From assembly GCA_036268875.1 (NCBI GenBank), contig DATATI010000091.1:201513-265512 (forward strand): a DNA stretch of 64,000 nt, given 5' to 3'. Below, one piece after another: positions 18,379 through 27,266 of this stretch (its first letter is position 1; each line of letters opens with the position of its first letter). This DNA comes from Polyangia bacterium. GTDB taxonomy: Bacteria; Myxococcota_A; Polyangia; Fen-1088. The translations under genes and the position numbers were made by a program. Below the pieces are notes generated by a model. It searched no databases. It was given only the letters and a program-made list of their open reading frames with translations, and had not been told where the DNA came from.

Positions 18379-20946
18379 ATGTCGCGGTTTGTGCCCGGGC
18401 TGCTGGTGGCGGCGATCCTGATCGCTGGCTGCGGCGACGATCGGCCGGTGAGCCCGCGGCCGCGGGTCATCGAGATCGACATTGATGATCACGGTCTGGC
18501 TGGTCTGTCGATGGCCAACGCGCCCAACATCAAGGCGCTGATCGCCCGCGGCACGCTGGCCTTCTCGCGGGTCATCGTCCCCACCCACAGCAATCAAAGC
18601 AACATGAGCCTGCTCACCGGGCAGTATCCGGAGGGCGACAACGTGCCGTCGAATTCGTGGCTGTCGCGCGCCGACGATTTTCTGGAGCCGGTGGCGCTGC
18701 CCGGGTTGAACGTGGGGGACTATGTGCTGTGGAACAAGAACCCGCTGCGCACGCGCGGCGACTCTGTTTACGGGGCGGCGAAGCGGCAGAAGTTACGCAC
18801 GGCTTACGTCGGGCCGCTGCCCCCGTTCGAAGCCGGCGCCGACGACAGCCACCTGACCATCATCGGCACCGAGTTTGGCGGCGGCGTGGTGGACTTTCGC
18901 CTGGCCAGGGCGCTTCTGACCAGCTTTCTCGAATACCCGCAGGCTGTGGTCGACGGCTATCACTTCGAAGGCCCGCCCGTGGCCGGCCAGTCGCTGACCA
19001 ACTTCACCATCCGCCAAGCCGCGGCGCTGGTGCGGCAGAGCGCGGACCTGCCCGACTATATGTTCGTCTTCGACTTCATCGCCCTCGACGGCGATCCGAC
19101 CAGCAAAAGCGGCGCTTCTGGCCCGGACGTGGTGAAGATCATCGAAGATTACGACGACGCCGTCGGCGAGCTCATCGCGGCGCTGTCGGCGCGCGGCTGG
19201 CTGGCGGACACCAACATCGTCTTCACCATGGACCACGGCAAGGTCGACACGCACAACCAGGTGTCGTTCGGCAGCCACGGCAAAAACGGCAGCATGGAGG
19301 CCGACGGTCAGCTGGGAGCGCTGGTGATGGCGCAAGGCGCGGCGCTGGGCATCACCACGTCGGACTATGCGGTGCTGAACGAAGACGGCGATGTGCTGGT
19401 CTATGCGCGGGCGCCGGGAGCCGGGACGCCGGCAGGAGCCGACCGTCAGGCGGCGATCACGCAGGCGCTTTTGACCCTGATTCAATCGGGCGCCATCGTC
19501 GGCCTGGACACCACCCGCACGCTGACCGCCGCCGGCGCGATGGGCACGCGGCGATTTCACGACTTTCGCGGCTCGGGTCCGAACCAGGCCGACATCATCG
19601 CGTTCCCGAAAGCCGACTGGACGCTGAACCAGGTCGACGCGGCGCTGCCGCCGGGGCCGTTTCACGCCGACACGCAGGAGCCGTACGGACGGCACGGCGG
19701 CTTCTCCGTCGACGAGCTTTACGTTCCGCTGATCATGGCCGGCCCGGCGTTCAAGCAAGGCGTGCTGCTGCCGCACCCGGTTGATCACCCGCAGGTGGCG
19801 CCGACCGCGCTCGGGACGCTACCCGGCGTGGCGTTGCGGACGGCCGCCGCGGGGCCGATCAGCGCCGCGCTGGTCGGTAACGAAAACGAGACCGTCCCGC
19901 AAGCGGCGGCGCTGGATCTGGCCAGCGCGCGCGAGCAGGTCCTGCGCGGCAGCGGCTATCTTGGCGCCTTCGCCTTGCCGGCGGCGGCCGCCACGGCGGC
20001 GATCGTCGTCGACGTCGCCGGACTGTATGAAGACGAGATCTTTGTCGACAGCGACGCCGGCGTCGCTGCTGCCGCGGCGCCGTTGCGCGCGCTGGCCGAT
20101 CGGGGGACCCGCTTCGCCGATTTCTGGCTGCGCTATCAAGACTGGCCCGTCACCGAATATCAAATGCTGACCGGCGGCTATCCGATCGCCGTGCCCTGGA
20201 TCGCCACCGCCGAAGACGATCCCACCGACGTCGTCTTGCCGGCGGCGGGCCTGCTGGCCATGCCGCCGCCGGCGAATCGCATCGCCAACCAGGCGGCTTT
20301 TGATGAGTGGCGCCAGACCCAAGTGTTCGTCGGCGAAACCTTGTTCGACGCCGCCAAGAAACTGGGCGCCACGACGGCGCTGATTGGTCCGATCGACTTT
20401 CACGATCGGCACATCAACGCCGCGGCCATTGACGAGCGCGTGGACGCCGATCTGACCAGCGCGCCGGGCGCCGTACGCGATCTGCTGGCGGCGCACCCGA
20501 ACGCCGTGGCGGTGGTGGCGCTGGGCGGCCCGCGCACCGGCGATCGGCACACCCAGGCGGCCATCGACGAGTTGACTGGGCTTGCCAACGCGGTCGGCGC
20601 CATCGCCACCGCCGCGCCGAACGCGCTGCTGGTTGTCAGCAGTCGGGGCGGGGCGCCCATCGACGATCCAGCGACGGATTTTTACGGGCCGGGCAGCGCC
20701 CGCCACGTGCCGCTGATTGTGGTTGGTCCCAACGTGCGCGCCGGCGTCGTCACCAGCCAGACCGGATCGGCGGCGGACCTTCCGGCCACGGTGCTGGCGG
20801 GTCTGGGCGCCGCCACCAACAGCGACTTTGTGCAGGGAACCTGGGCGGCCGGCACGGCAGTGAACGGAATTTTCCAGCCCAGCCCGGCCAGCGCCACCGA
20901 GGGGCGCGCGCTGGTGCGGGCGTTCGATTCGGCGCCGGCGCCTTGA
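18379..20946 (+). CDS. Lipoprotein with tandem alkaline-phosphatase-superfamily domains
   Basis: 855 aa, lipobox IAGC. The first module (about 30-510) has the features of the nucleotide pyrophosphatase/phosphodiesterase group: metal Asp in EIDIDDHGL, nucleophile candidate Thr69 in VPTHSNQSN, Asp285-His286 in MDHGK, and His439 in YGRHGG. A second module (about 525-850) repeats the pattern: VVDVAGL, TEYQMLTGGYP, and His776 in ARHVPLIVVGP. In the second, the DHG metal motif is replaced by SSRGG, so it is probably inactive. Likely an outer-membrane or periplasmic phosphodiesterase/sulfatase-like enzyme; substrate unknown. GTG 18376 is an alternative start. Confidence 0.8.
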   Translation: MSRFVPGLLVAAILIAGCGDDRPVSPRPRVIEIDIDDHGLAGLSMANAPNIKALIARGTLAFSRVIVPTHSNQSNMSLLTGQYPEGDNVPSNSWLSRADDFLEPVALPGLNVGDYVLWNKNPLRTRGDSVYGAAKRQKLRTAYVGPLPPFEAGADDSHLTIIGTEFGGGVVDFRLARALLTSFLEYPQAVVDGYHFEGPPVAGQSLTNFTIRQAAALVRQSADLPDYMFVFDFIALDGDPTSKSGASGPDVVKIIEDYDDAVGELIAALSARGWLADTNIVFTMDHGKVDTHNQVSFGSHGKNGSMEADGQLGALVMAQGAALGITTSDYAVLNEDGDVLVYARAPGAGTPAGADRQAAITQALLTLIQSGAIVGLDTTRTLTAAGAMGTRRFHDFRGSGPNQADIIAFPKADWTLNQVDAALPPGPFHADTQEPYGRHGGFSVDELYVPLIMAGPAFKQGVLLPHPVDHPQVAPTALGTLPGVALRTAAAGPISAALVGNENETVPQAAALDLASAREQVLRGSGYLGAFALPAAAATAAIVVDVAGLYEDEIFVDSDAGVAAAAAPLRALADRGTRFADFWLRYQDWPVTEYQMLTGGYPIAVPWIATAEDDPTDVVLPAAGLLAMPPPANRIANQAAFDEWRQTQVFVGETLFDAAKKLGATTALIGPIDFHDRHINAAAIDERVDADLTSAPGAVRDLLAAHPNAVAVVALGGPRTGDRHTQAAIDELTGLANAVGAIATAAPNALLVVSSRGGAPIDDPATDFYGPGSARHVPLIVVGPNVRAGVVTSQTGSAADLPATVLAGLGAATNSDFVQGTWAAGTAVNGIFQPSPASATEGRALVRAFDSAPAP

Positions 20947-20955
20947 GCGGCCGCG

Positions 20956-22380
20956 CTACTTCAACCACTCGGTGTGAACCGGCCCGCTGCCCGGTTTGTC
21001 CAGGCGCTCGTAGGTGTGCGCGCCGAAGGCATCGCGCTGGGCCTGGGTCAGGTTCTGCGGCAGGCGCGCGGTGCGGTAGCTGTCAAAGTACGCCAGGCTG
21101 GCCGAGAAGGCCGGCGTGGGAATGCCCAGGCTGGCGGCCGTGGCGACGGTGCGGCGCCAGTTCGGCTGCGCCTCGTAGACCATCGCTTCGAAGTCGCTAC
21201 CCAGGAGCAGGTTGCGGATGTCCGGCGTCGCCTGCAGCGTGCGCATGATGTTGTCCAGCAGCCGCGCCCGGATGATGCAGCCGCCTTTCCAGATGCGGGC
21301 CATCTCGGCGAGGTTGATGTTCCACTTGAACTTGTCGCTGCCCGCCTTGATCAGCGCCATGCCCTGCGCGTACGAACAGATCTTCGCGCACAGCAGAGCG
21401 TCGTGAACGGCCGCCACGAAGCTGTCCTTTTCGGCGCCCGAAAGGGCGGGCGACGTGCGGCCGCGCAGTTTCCTCTCAGCGGCGACGCGCTCATCCTTCA
21501 AGCTGGACAACCCGCGGCCGTCCAGCGCGGCGGCGATGGTCGGGATGGTCACGCCCAGATCCAGCGCCAGCTCGGCGGTCCACTTGCCGGTGCCTTTCTG
21601 GCCGGCCTTGTCGAGGACCAGATCCACCAGCGGCTTGCCGGTCTCGCTGTCCTTGACGGTGAGGATCGTGGCGGTGATCTCGATGAGGAACGACGCCAGC
21701 GGTCCTTGATTCCAGCGCGCGAACACCGCGGCGATCTCGGGCGCCGACATGCCCAGGCCCCGCGACAGCAGATCGTACGCCTCGGCGATGAGCTGCATGT
21801 CGCCGTACTCGATCCCGTTGTGCACCATCTTCACGTAGTGCCCGGCGCCGTCGGGGCCGACGTGCGTGACACACGGGCCAGAGTCGGTCTTGGCGGCGAT
21901 CGCCTCCAGCACGGGCTTGAGCGCGGTCCACGCCTCGTCGGTGCCGCCCGGCATCAGCGACGGTCCGCGCCGCGCGCCTTCCTCGCCGCCCGACACGCCC
22001 ATGCCGACGAAGTGAAACCCGGACTTGCGCATGTCCTCTTCGCGCCGGCGGGTCTCGGCAAAGTGCGTGTTGCCGCCGTCGATCACCACGTCGCCCGGCT
22101 GCAAGATCGGCTTCAGCTGCTCCAGCACAGAATCGACCGGCTTGCCGGCCATGATCATCATCAGGATGCGGCGCGGGCGTTCCAGTGACGAGACCAGCTC
22201 GCCGAGGCTCTTGGTGCCGACCAGCTTCTTGCCTTTGTTGTCGGCCAGAAACTTGTCCGTCGCCGGCGCTTCCAGGTTCCACACGGCCACCCGGAACCCG
22301 TGCTCTTCGATGTTGAGGGCCAGGTTGCGCCCCATGACGGCCAATCCGATGACACCGAAGTTCGCATTCTCAGTGGACAT
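20956..22380 (-). CDS. gnd: 6-phosphogluconate dehydrogenase, decarboxylating
   Basis: 474 aa, standard for the long (dimeric) form. Oxidises 6-phosphogluconate to ribulose 5-phosphate and CO2 with NADP in the oxidative pentose phosphate pathway. The NADP fold begins GVIGLAVMGRNLALN. The substrate region is GVSGGEEGARRGPSLMPGG, and the catalytic Lys lies in KMVHNGIEYGDMQLI. The C-terminal helical domain is complete, with the usual YFDSYRTARLPQNL. ATG 22380 has AAGGAG 9 bases upstream. The LarA-like gene lies 98 bp upstream on the same strand. Confidence 0.97.
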   Translation of the reverse strand: MSTENANFGVIGLAVMGRNLALNIEEHGFRVAVWNLEAPATDKFLADNKGKKLVGTKSLGELVSSLERPRRILMMIMAGKPVDSVLEQLKPILQPGDVVIDGGNTHFAETRRREEDMRKSGFHFVGMGVSGGEEGARRGPSLMPGGTDEAWTALKPVLEAIAAKTDSGPCVTHVGPDGAGHYVKMVHNGIEYGDMQLIAEAYDLLSRGLGMSAPEIAAVFARWNQGPLASFLIEITATILTVKDSETGKPLVDLVLDKAGQKGTGKWTAELALDLGVTIPTIAAALDGRGLSSLKDERVAAERKLRGRTSPALSGAEKDSFVAAVHDALLCAKICSYAQGMALIKAGSDKFKWNINLAEMARIWKGGCIIRARLLDNIMRTLQATPDIRNLLLGSDFEAMVYEAQPNWRRTVATAASLGIPTPAFSASLAYFDSYRTARLPQNLTQAQRDAFGAHTYERLDKPGSGPVHTEWLK

Positions 22381-22478
22381 GGCGATGATCTCCTTGGCGA
22401 TGAACGCGCCGGGTGGTCCGTCGCGCGCTGCTGTTTTCGCACAACGGCGGCGCCGGATCGAGGTGGATCAACTACGGA

Positions 22479-23744
22479 TCAGGCGCGGCTCGGTTTCGGT
22501 CGATACAGGTATTCCCCGGCTTTCGGAACGTACAGCACGCCTTCCGCTTCACGGTCGCGGAACGACGCCGGATCGATGCTGGCCGGATCGCGATAGCCAA
22601 GGTTGATGGCCCGGCAGTCGTCCTCGGAGATGCCGGTGGCCAGCGTGACCTGGATGCGCGGCCGCTCGACCCCGCCGGCGTAGGTGCCACTGCCCTTGAC
22701 GTGCGTCGCGTGCGCCACCACGCCCCACGGCACCTGCTTGAAGCGCTCCCACTGCACGGTGAAGTAGTCGCGCACGTGATAACCGATCTGCCGGATCAAG
22801 CGCCCGTGCACCACCGACACCTCGCGCAGGTGGGGCGCGTAGAGGATCACCTCGCCGCCGTCGGCGATGGCCGGTTCGGTCTTGTACATGCCCTTGGCGC
22901 CCACCCACAACTCGTCGTACATCGGCGGCAGGACCGACAGCACCTGCTGGAAGGATCGATCGGTCCAGATCATGTGGTGCCTGGCGGACAGATCGGCGGC
23001 GGCCGACCACGCGTCCTGGCTCGGGCCCGTGTAAACCCCGGCGAGACCATTGTGCGTGACCACCAGGCACATCGCGTGGTGCGGCCGCGGGATCAGGCTG
23101 GCCGCTCGATCGATCACCCGCCGCACCGGCGTGTCCTTGGTGCCGATGATCGAATACGACGTCATCAGCGCGCCCAGCCAGTGCGTGAGATCGATGATGT
23201 CGCTGCCGGCGATGCCGGGGAAAAAGTATTTGTTGCCGCCGGAGAAACCCACCACCTCGTGCGGGAACACCGGGCCGCACACCAGAAGCTGGTCGTAGTC
23301 GAGGATCAGGCGGTTCAAACGGACCGGCACGTCCAGGCACAGCCGGCCGCCCGATAGGACGCTGATCTCGTCGGCCGGGATGGTGCCCAGGGAGGTGAGG
23401 GCCTCCGGATTGTTCCAGGCATGGTTGATGATGCGGACGTTCTTGTACGTGGTGGCCTTCTGCTGGGGCGTGAGTCCCACCAGCGCCAGCAGCGCCGCCT
23501 CCGACATCGGCGGGTGCGTGCCCAGCGCCACCAGAAAATCGAGTCCCCGCACCCGCGGTAACAGCGCCCCGGTCAGCAGCCGAAACAGCAGCGCGCCAGG
23601 GAAGGTCCGCGTGCTGTCGGGGACCAGCACCAGCACCCGCTGCCCGTCGAGGGGCAGGGCAGCCAAGCCCCGCAAGACCGTTTCGGCGACGTCAGCTTCT
23701 GGCAGGGCGCCAGAGTCCACACCCCGTCCGATGGTCTCGCTCAC
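22479..23744 (-). CDS. LarA-like nickel-pincer racemase/epimerase (DUF2088)
   Basis: About 421 aa from GTG 23744; TTG 23825 would add 27 Arg-rich residues. It shows LarA signatures: VPDSTRTFPG (DxTR phosphate/cofactor loop), ALGTHPPM (catalytic-type His), and HEVVGFSGGNKYFFPGI, which holds the second His and the Lys that LarA uses to bind the nickel-pincer nucleotide. LarA enzymes racemise or epimerise 2-hydroxyacids. No LarB, LarC or LarE genes are nearby, so the cofactor must be made from elsewhere if it is used. Same strand as gnd. The exact substrate is probably not lactate, since the clade is unresolved. Confidence 0.82.
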   Translation of the reverse strand: MSETIGRGVDSGALPEADVAETVLRGLAALPLDGQRVLVLVPDSTRTFPGALLFRLLTGALLPRVRGLDFLVALGTHPPMSEAALLALVGLTPQQKATTYKNVRIINHAWNNPEALTSLGTIPADEISVLSGGRLCLDVPVRLNRLILDYDQLLVCGPVFPHEVVGFSGGNKYFFPGIAGSDIIDLTHWLGALMTSYSIIGTKDTPVRRVIDRAASLIPRPHHAMCLVVTHNGLAGVYTGPSQDAWSAAADLSARHHMIWTDRSFQQVLSVLPPMYDELWVGAKGMYKTEPAIADGGEVILYAPHLREVSVVHGRLIRQIGYHVRDYFTVQWERFKQVPWGVVAHATHVKGSGTYAGGVERPRIQVTLATGISEDDCRAINLGYRDPASIDPASFRDREAEGVLYVPKAGEYLYRPKPSRA

Positions 23745-23820
23745 CAGGCTGAGTATATGAAGCAGATCGACCCGGCTGGGCAAGACCGGATCGCCGCGGC
23801 GGCGACGGCGACGGCAGGCA

Positions 23821-23861
23821 GGCAAAACGAAACACGGCGCCGATCAACGGCGACCGTGTTT
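23821..23861 (-). terminator. Probable rho-independent terminator
   Basis: Read on the minus strand, downstream of the c-type cytochrome lipoprotein gene: stem AAACACGG..GCCG, 5-base loop, CGGC.CCGTGTTT, followed by CGTTTTGCC. The stem is 12 paired bases with a small bulge; the T-run is short. Lies between that gene and the LarA-like gene. Confidence 0.5.
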
Positions 23862-23916
23862 ACGCTCGAACGTAGCGGTCACGAATCACTAGAACCGCGC
23901 CAGCGAAACCAGAGCC

Positions 23917-24573
23917 TCAGGGATTCGCGCCCTGCATGATCCAGTTCTTGATCGTGTTCTGATCGGCGGTGCTCAGGTACGGCGGGCCGCTGCGGGGCAT
24001 CTGCATGCCGCAGCCCGTGCCCAGCGCGTTGGTCGTCATGCTGATCTTGAGATAGAGGAAGCTCATCGTCGGATCGCCCGGGACCACGCGCTTCTTGCTG
24101 ACGTTCTTCGCACAGTTGGTCGTGGTCGCCGCCATCACGGTGGCCAGCGAAGCGACCGACAGCCCGCCGTCGGTGCCGTGGCAGCCCGCGCAGTTCATGG
24201 TGAGAATCGGTTTGACGTCGGTCGCGAAGCTCAACATTCCGCCGCCCATGTCCGCGCCACCAGCGTCCATCTTGGCGCCGCCGGTTCCACCGCCGGCATC
24301 CATGGTCGTGCCGCCGGATCCACCCATGGTGGTGCCGCCGCTGCCGGTGGTGGTCGTGCCACCCGTTCCGGTGGTCGTCGTGCCGCCCGTTCCGGTGCTG
24401 CCGCCCGTGCCGGTGGTCGTCGTCATGCCGCCGGATCCCGAGCCTGGGGCGCCACCACTACTTCCGCCAGCCGGTGGCTCATATGGTTCGGACGTCGTGC
24501 AACTGAACGTGGCTCCCAGGACGGCGAACGAGATCAACGTGAGAGGAAGGGCGAACGAGCGCGCAAGGAACAT
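23917..24573 (-). CDS. Lipoprotein with Thr/Gly repeat linker and single c-type heme motif
   Basis: 218 aa from ATG 24573, with AGGAGG 6 bases upstream. The leader ends at lipobox FSC. Residues about 25-115 are a Gly/Thr/Ser linker built of TTTTGTGG-like repeats. The C-terminal 100 residues are a cytochrome-c-like domain with heme site CAGCH and a probable Met axial ligand in GMQMPRSGPPYLS, like the single-heme domains found in Myxococcota and Planctomycetes. Predicted to sit on the outer membrane or in the periplasm and carry electrons or act with a surface oxidoreductase. A terminator follows. Confidence 0.85.
   Translation of the reverse strand: MFLARSFALPLTLISFAVLGATFSCTTSEPYEPPAGGSSGGAPGSGSGGMTTTTGTGGSTGTGGTTTTGTGGTTTTGSGGTTMGGSGGTTMDAGGGTGGAKMDAGGADMGGGMLSFATDVKPILTMNCAGCHGTDGGLSVASLATVMAATTTNCAKNVSKKRVVPGDPTMSFLYLKISMTTNALGTGCGMQMPRSGPPYLSTADQNTIKNWIMQGANP
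24300..24432 (-). repeat. Tandem repeat encoding TTTGTGG-type linker
   Basis: Degenerate 18- to 24-base units of the type GTGCCGCCCGTTCCGGTGGTCGTC, within the cytochrome lipoprotein gene. They encode alternating Thr and Gly blocks. Prone to copy-number slippage between strains. Confidence 0.7.
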
Positions 24574-24830
24574 GCGGAACCTCCTGTGCGTGAACGAACT
24601 GCGTCGGTGGATTTCGACACGCGAAAGGCTCCGCTGCGCTCCCCGACCCGCCCTAACCAACACCATTCGCCGGGGGTCCGATCCCGCTTCAGTCCGAGGC
24701 GCCTACATTAGCCCGAATCAGCGTCGGTCAACCGAAAAAAACCGGGTTTCAGCGACTAAAACGAAAAGACCAGCTTGGGTCCTGACGGCTGGGGAAGGAA
24801 ATGACCCTGCGAGTACGGCGCCTGGACCAA

Positions 24831-25103
24831 TTAGTTCAGCGTCAGGCTGGCCAGGTCCGAAAAGTCGCTGACCAGCTGACCGCCTGGCGGCGGCAGGGCC
24901 ACGGCAAAAACGACGATCTTCGCCGGCGGCGTGGTATCGGGCGTCTGCTGCGTCGACACCACCGCCACGTTCGACAGCATGCTGGCATTGCCCGCCGCGT
25001 CCTTCGCCACCAGCGCAAAGTGATAGCTGGTGCTGGGCAGCAGGCCGGAAACCGTGACCGATTGGTGCGCGCCCGCCGACGCCGGCGTGGGTCGGGAATT
25101 CAT
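24831..25103 (-). pseudogene. Remnant of a fibronectin type III-domain protein
   Basis: A 90-codon frame whose translation starts inside an FN3 domain: SVTVSGLLPSTSYHFALVAKDAAGN is the second half of an FN3 repeat (strands E-G), followed by a Thr/Pro spacer (DTTPPAKI) and a short tail. The first half of the domain and any leader are missing; an in-frame stop lies three codons upstream, next to an AT-rich block (about 25104-25140). No complete upstream partner was found in other frames. Best read as the 3' end of a decayed secreted protein; a genuine small protein is less likely. Confidence 0.6.
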
Positions 25104-25247
25104 CGCAATATTTTAATGTCGATTAAATTGCAATTTCATTAAGGTAGTTTGTCTGCGGTGATGCGTCATCGATCCGGCGCGGGCGCACCGCCACCGTCGG
25201 AGACGCGGTCCTGAAATCGGCCGCTGCGATCGGACGAATCGCGCTTG

Positions 25248-27122
25248 TTATTGTCGGCGGCGCCGGCGCGCGCCGATCACGGTCGCGAGCAACAGGGTGG
25301 ACAGGGCGACGCTGGTCGAACGGGGACCGACCGGAGCGACCGTCGTGCAAGCGCAACCCGACACGGTCTGGTCGCCTGCGGTGCCCATCGGCGCGCCGGG
25401 AATTCCTGAGTCGGCCCCCGGCAGCATCGTCGAGCCGCCGCTGCCGTTCGTGGCCACGGGTGTGGCGTCGACGGCGGCGTCGCTGCCGGGGATCGGTTCG
25501 CCGGTGCCGCCGGTGCCGCTGCGTCCACCGGTGCCATTGTTATTGCCGCCGCCGCCGTTGCGCCCGCCCGCCGCACCGACGTCCGCGCGGCCGGCGTCCA
25601 TGCTGGTCATGTTGCCGGAGCCCGCGTCGCTGGTCACCACCGTCCCGCCGTCCGAGCCGACGACGATGCCGCCGCCCTCGCCACAGCTTTGTGGGCCGGG
25701 CGCGACCAGCGTGGTGCCATCGATACAGGTCGGCTGTCCGGTGCCGCCGGTGATGTCGATCTTGACTGTGGCCTTGGTGGCGTCGGCCGCCATCACGGTG
25801 ATGGTGACGCCGCCCGCCGGATCGGAGAACGATTTGCCGACGCCCAGCGCCGCATCGTTGAACGTCGTCGTCTCGGGGGTCATGTCCAAAAGGTACGGAT
25901 AGCGGCCGCCTTGAGCCATGGTGCGGTACTGTTCGCCGGCGTGGATCAGCACGCCTTGAAAGACGTTACCTGCCGCCTTTTCAAAGTTGCCCGACGGTTG
26001 CCGGTACTCGATGTAGTAGTACGCCAGGTTGGTGACGCCGCCTCCGCCGCCGCCCGCCGCCGGTCGCGTGAACGGTCGGGTCTTCGGCATCGGCACCTGC
26101 AAGACCTGGATGGCGTTGCAGGCCAGCTCCATCGGGAAGATGTCGAACGTCCCGCTGCTGGGAGTGAGCACGCTGTTACAGCCCTGCACCCAGCCCTGAT
26201 AGGCCTTCTGGTACATGTTCATGTGATAGCAGCCGTGGCCCATCGGATCGTACGGATCGCCGTATTCGGAGTGCACGCAAGCGGTGACGTCGTCAGTCAG
26301 CGCGCCGCCCTTGCAGCTGATGGTCGACGAGTGCTGCATGCCGAAGTTGTGTCCTGGCTCCTGCGCCAGCACCACGCACCCGGCTGACCCGTTGAACCAG
26401 GTGTCCTTCGACGGCTTGCTGGGCACGCCGACGCTGGCCAGGCCCGCCCAGCCGCAAGTATTGCTGCGGTTGAAGTACCAGCCGTATTGATCGTACGTCG
26501 TGGGGATCATCGGCCGCAGGGCGGTGGTCAAGCCGCGGGTGTCGCAATTGCCCAGCTGAAACTTGAGAGGTCCGACGACGTCGCCGGACAAGGTTTGGAT
26601 CCCATACGACTCTTCCAGATAGTAGTGGGCCAGCGAGGTGTCGACACCGGTGGCGCTCTTGAACAGCAGCGACTGCGCCTGCGCGGTGGTCAGCGAGACG
26701 CCGGCGCCGGTATCGACCAGCACGAAGGCGAACTTGCGATCGGGTTTCGGCGTGGCGCTGACCAGCGGGGATTGGCGAACATCTTCGCGCGGGACCAGCG
26801 TGCTGTACGCGCTGACCGCGATGTCATCGCCGTGCCGTTCGCCCCACACGCCGATCGATTGCCCCGGCGCGACGTCGGGCGCGCTGGCGAAGATCAGGCG
26901 TGGCTCGTCGGTCTCGCTGATGCGCAGGCCGTAATCGGTCTCCGAGTGGCCATCATCGAAGGTGGCGATGGTGGCGGTCAGCTCGCCTTGGAAAGGGGCG
27001 GCGGTTCCTTCGCTGATGCCGCCCGGAGCGCCGGCACCCGGGTCACACCCGGCGCCAGCAGTCAAAAGAGAAAGACCAGCGAACAATGGAGACAGCGGCG
27101 AGCGAAACCTTCGTGTGCTCAT
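25248..27122 (-). CDS. Gametolysin-type (M11) zinc metalloprotease with MYXO-CTERM-like tail
   Basis: 624 aa. The leader ends at AGAGC (lipobox or signal). The zinc motif is Gln254-Glu255-Pro-Gly-His258-Asn-Phe-Gly261-Met-Gln-His264, i.e. QExxHxxGxxH, the variant known from gametolysin family M11, where the first His is Gln; a Met-turn follows in YDPMGHG. Residues about 440-590 are a Gly/Asp/Thr-rich linker. The C-terminus, with a SGCACTT segment, a hydrophobic helix and RRRRRQ, matches the MYXO-CTERM type of sorting signal, so the protease is probably processed and anchored on the surface. Likely extracellular proteolysis, for example in predation. Confidence 0.88.
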   Translation of the reverse strand: MSTRRFRSPLSPLFAGLSLLTAGAGCDPGAGAPGGISEGTAAPFQGELTATIATFDDGHSETDYGLRISETDEPRLIFASAPDVAPGQSIGVWGERHGDDIAVSAYSTLVPREDVRQSPLVSATPKPDRKFAFVLVDTGAGVSLTTAQAQSLLFKSATGVDTSLAHYYLEESYGIQTLSGDVVGPLKFQLGNCDTRGLTTALRPMIPTTYDQYGWYFNRSNTCGWAGLASVGVPSKPSKDTWFNGSAGCVVLAQEPGHNFGMQHSSTISCKGGALTDDVTACVHSEYGDPYDPMGHGCYHMNMYQKAYQGWVQGCNSVLTPSSGTFDIFPMELACNAIQVLQVPMPKTRPFTRPAAGGGGGGVTNLAYYYIEYRQPSGNFEKAAGNVFQGVLIHAGEQYRTMAQGGRYPYLLDMTPETTTFNDAALGVGKSFSDPAGGVTITVMAADATKATVKIDITGGTGQPTCIDGTTLVAPGPQSCGEGGGIVVGSDGGTVVTSDAGSGNMTSMDAGRADVGAAGGRNGGGGNNNGTGGRSGTGGTGEPIPGSDAAVDATPVATNGSGGSTMLPGADSGIPGAPMGTAGDQTVSGCACTTVAPVGPRSTSVALSTLLLATVIGARRRRRQ

Positions 27123-27266
27123 GATGATTGTTTCAGCAACGTTCGTTCCAGGATACCGACACGTAACTTCAAGTAGTTACAGTCGCGTTACCGGTCACAT
27201 GCGATGGCTACAGTCGCGAACCGCGATCGATCTCATCGCACGAGGGGCGATCAGCGCAAGACGCCG

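Noticed and set aside
24300-24432. CRISPR-like array
   Set aside because: The repeats are contiguous, in frame and encode a Thr/Gly linker; there are no unique spacers and no cas genes.
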